Shown piece by piece: positions 43,618 through 45,551 of a stretch of DNA of 45,551 nt. The first letter of the stretch is position 1; every line of letters starts with the position of its first letter. Under the pieces are notes generated by a model, which did not search any database, had not been told where the DNA came from, and saw nothing but the letters and a program-made list of their open reading frames with translations. Origin of the DNA: JBBRMQ01 sp038230775 (GTDB lineage Bacteria > Acidobacteriota > Thermoanaerobaculia > Gp7-AA8); NCBI GenBank assembly GCA_038230775.1, contig JBBRMQ010000003.1, positions 1 through 45,551 of the forward strand, read 5' to 3'. The position numbers were made by a program, and so were the translations under genes.

Positions 43618-45551
43618 ATGCAGGTCACTCCCAAGACGAGGCTCGGTCCCTACGAACTGATTGCGCCGATCGGCGCCGGTGGGATGGGCGAGGTGTGGCG
43701 CGCGACCGACACCCGCCTCGATCGTAGCGTCGCCATCAAGATCCTCCCTCCGGAATTCGCCGGCAACGCGCAACTTCGAACGCGTTTCGAGCGCGAGGCC
43801 AAAGCGATCTCGCAACTCAATCACCCGAACATCTGCTCGCTGTTCGACGTCGGCGAGAACTACCTCGTCATGGAGCTCCTCGAAGGCGAGACGATCGCCG
43901 ACCGGACCGCGCGGGGCGCATTCCCGATGCACGAGGTTCTGAAATATGGGGCGCAGATCGCGGAGGCGCTCGATCGCGCGCATCGCAGCGGAATCGTTCA
44001 CCGCGACCTGAAGCCGGGCAACGTCATGATCACGAAGTCGGGAGCGAAACTCCTCGACTTCGGCCTGGCGAAAACGACGGGCACGATCGGCCCTTTCGAG
44101 GGCGCCACACAACTGAAGCCGCTGACGCAGGAAGGCACGATCCTCGGCACCTTCCAGTACATGGCGCCCGAGCAGCTCGAGGGCCTCGAAGCGGATGCGC
44201 GCACCGACATCTTTGCGTTAGGCGCACTGCTGTACGAGATGGCGACCGGCAAGCGGGCGTTTGTAGGCACATCGAAGACGAGCCTCATCGCGGCGATCGT
44301 CAGCGCCGAGCCGCAGCCGATCTCGCAGATCCAGCCGCTCACACCTCCTGCATTCGAGCACGTGGTGAAGAAGTGCCTGGCCAAAGACCCGGACTCCCGT
44401 TGGCAGAGCGCGTATGACGTTGCCGAGGAGTTGCGGTGGATCGGTGAGGCGGGATCGAGCGCCGGGGTCGCCGCTCCGGTCATTCGAAAGAGAAAGAGGA
44501 TCGAGTGGCTCGGTTGGGCGGTGGCAATTGCCGTTGCCCTCGCCGCAGCGGCGGCCTACCGGCTGCGTCCCGTCGTCCGCCCGCCGCGAGTGGAGAGCGC
44601 CATCATTCCGCCCGACGGCGTCGCATTCAGTTATGCCGACGGCGCCTTCGCGCTCAGTCCCGATGGCAGTCGGTTCGCGTTCATCGGCCGCGCCACCACT
44701 GGAGCGCCGATGCTGTGGATCCGCGCGCTGGCAACATCTTCGGCGCATCAGGTCCCGGGAACGGAATACGCGCACGCGATCTTCTGGTCGCCAGACGGCC
44801 GCAATCTCGGGTTCGCGGCACGCGGCAAGCTTAAGAAGGTGAGCGCCGAGGGTGGCGGCGCGCCAGAATTCCTTGCGGACGTCAACGGCGTGTCGAGCGG
44901 CGCCTGGCTCGCGGACGGCACGATCATCTTCGCCTCCTTTCCCGGCATCCACCGCGTTCCCTCGGCTGGTGGCGTTCCGCAGATGCTGGTGAAAGGCGGC
45001 ACGCGCAACCTCACATCACCGGTACCGCTGCCCGACGGAACTCATTTTCTCTTCACGTCGTTTCGCGGTACGGAACCGGACGGCGTCTACATCGGATCGC
45101 TGGATCGCCACGAGGAGAACCTTCTGCTGCGTGGCGTGTACGCCAATGCGGCGTACATCCCTGGATTCCTCCTGTTTTCGAGCGCCGGCGACTTGCGTGC
45201 GCAGCCCTTCGATGCGAGGACGAGGAGCCTGAGCGGCGAGCCCGTCCGCCTTGCCGATCACGTCCAATTCGATGCCGACAAGCAAGCCGTTCTCTACAGC
45301 GTGTCCGCCAACGGCACCCTGGTCTATGCCGAGGGGGAAGGGGCCGGGAAGAGCCAGTTGACGTGGACCGCGCGCGACGGAAAAGCGATCAGCACACTCG
45401 CACCGCCGGCGTTGTTCTATTCACCGCGCATTTCGCACGACGGAAAACGGGTGGCCGTGGACTGGAGCGACGCGGTCAGCGCCAAGGGCGACATCTGGAC
45501 CTTCGACCTCACGCACGGATCGTCAACAAGGTTGACATTCGATCCGGCCAA
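43618..45551 (+). CDS. Ser/Thr protein kinase with TolB-like propeller (C-terminus cut by window)
   Basis: At least 644 codons, open at the right edge. The kinase domain has APIGAGGMGEV (16-26), Lys41 in VAIK, HRDLKPGN (128-135), DFG (147-149) and MAPEQ, all intact. A transmembrane helix (WLGWAVAIAVALAAAAAY, about residues 298-315) leads to a TolB/WD40-type propeller (ALSPDGSRFAFIG, FWSPDGRNLGFAARG, and so on). It is the same type as the kinase at 34488 but has a normal activation loop (TTGTIGPFEGATQLKPLTQE) instead of the repeat-coded one. It follows the phosphatase gene by 77 bases, so kinase and phosphatase may form an opposing pair. Confidence 0.94.
   Translation, partial: MQVTPKTRLGPYELIAPIGAGGMGEVWRATDTRLDRSVAIKILPPEFAGNAQLRTRFEREAKAISQLNHPNICSLFDVGENYLVMELLEGETIADRTARGAFPMHEVLKYGAQIAEALDRAHRSGIVHRDLKPGNVMITKSGAKLLDFGLAKTTGTIGPFEGATQLKPLTQEGTILGTFQYMAPEQLEGLEADARTDIFALGALLYEMATGKRAFVGTSKTSLIAAIVSAEPQPISQIQPLTPPAFEHVVKKCLAKDPDSRWQSAYDVAEELRWIGEAGSSAGVAAPVIRKRKRIEWLGWAVAIAVALAAAAAYRLRPVVRPPRVESAIIPPDGVAFSYADGAFALSPDGSRFAFIGRATTGAPMLWIRALATSSAHQVPGTEYAHAIFWSPDGRNLGFAARGKLKKVSAEGGGAPEFLADVNGVSSGAWLADGTIIFASFPGIHRVPSAGGVPQMLVKGGTRNLTSPVPLPDGTHFLFTSFRGTEPDGVYIGSLDRHEENLLLRGVYANAAYIPGFLLFSSAGDLRAQPFDARTRSLSGEPVRLADHVQFDADKQAVLYSVSANGTLVYAEGEGAGKSQLTWTARDGKAISTLAPPALFYSPRISHDGKRVAVDWSDAVSAKGDIWTFDLTHGSSTRLTFDPA

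Overview
The window is high-GC, gene-dense bacterial DNA. Gram-negative features are a TonB-dependent receptor, an RND efflux pump with an outer-membrane lipoprotein, and PlsB-type acyltransfer. The two large Ser/Thr kinases carry a membrane helix and a TolB-like beta-propeller, and there are also an S9 peptidase and a DUF6526 protein. Together these point to Acidobacteriota (for example Vicinamibacteria or Thermoanaerobaculia). That placement is inference from gene style. No rRNA, tRNA, transposase, phage or CRISPR genes were seen.

Layout. 1-4 kb: end of an unknown gene, an RsuA/RluB pseudouridine synthase divergent from a YbaK-like deacylase, then a ClpX-like AAA+ ATPase translationally coupled to ftsY, and a 36-residue membrane ORF. 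4-10 kb: a GAF-PAS-PAS-GGDEF-EAL c-di-GMP enzyme, an S9 peptidase and a membrane protein. 10-16 kb: a DUF6526 protein, dnaE, a repeat island, a membrane protein, a Rof-like Rho antiterminator and a small membrane protein. 16-25 kb: macro-domain and EVE-domain proteins, a class I aminotransferase, aconitase, two paralogous tandem-PilZ proteins and a PlsB-like acyltransferase. 25-37 kb, all on the minus strand: GNAT, TonB receptor, an RND pump operon (tetR, outer-membrane factor, adaptor, permease) whose permease has one in-frame amber codon, and a Ser/Thr kinase. 37-40.5 kb: small unknown protein, PilZ protein, RhlE helicase, cysteine-desulfurase-like enzyme. 40.5 kb to the right edge, plus strand: patatin, ECF sigma factor, a three-module protein, SpoIIE-type phosphatase, and a second kinase cut by the edge.

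The most notable system is at 41.4-43.5 kb. An ECF sigma gene overlaps a gene joining an anti-sigma zinc finger (HX3CX2C), a complete O6-alkylguanine-DNA alkyltransferase (PCHR site) and an Ada-type four-cysteine methyl-acceptor domain. That gene overlaps a SpoIIE/PP2C phosphatase. The likely reading is a DNA-alkylation sensor in which the anti-sigma factor is itself the suicide repair protein, with a phosphatase as a second input.

The second theme is repeats. At least five unrelated heptanucleotide words form tandem arrays, most of them as inverted pairs around a short loop. A roughly 200-bp palindromic element ending in CTAG recurs, and several REP-like palindromes are present. They fill most intergenic space, often form the start or end of a gene, and are translated inside dnaE, rhlE, the desulfurase-like gene, the GNAT gene, plsB and one kinase activation loop. 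A c-di-GMP theme (one GGDEF-EAL enzyme, three PilZ proteins) also runs through the window.
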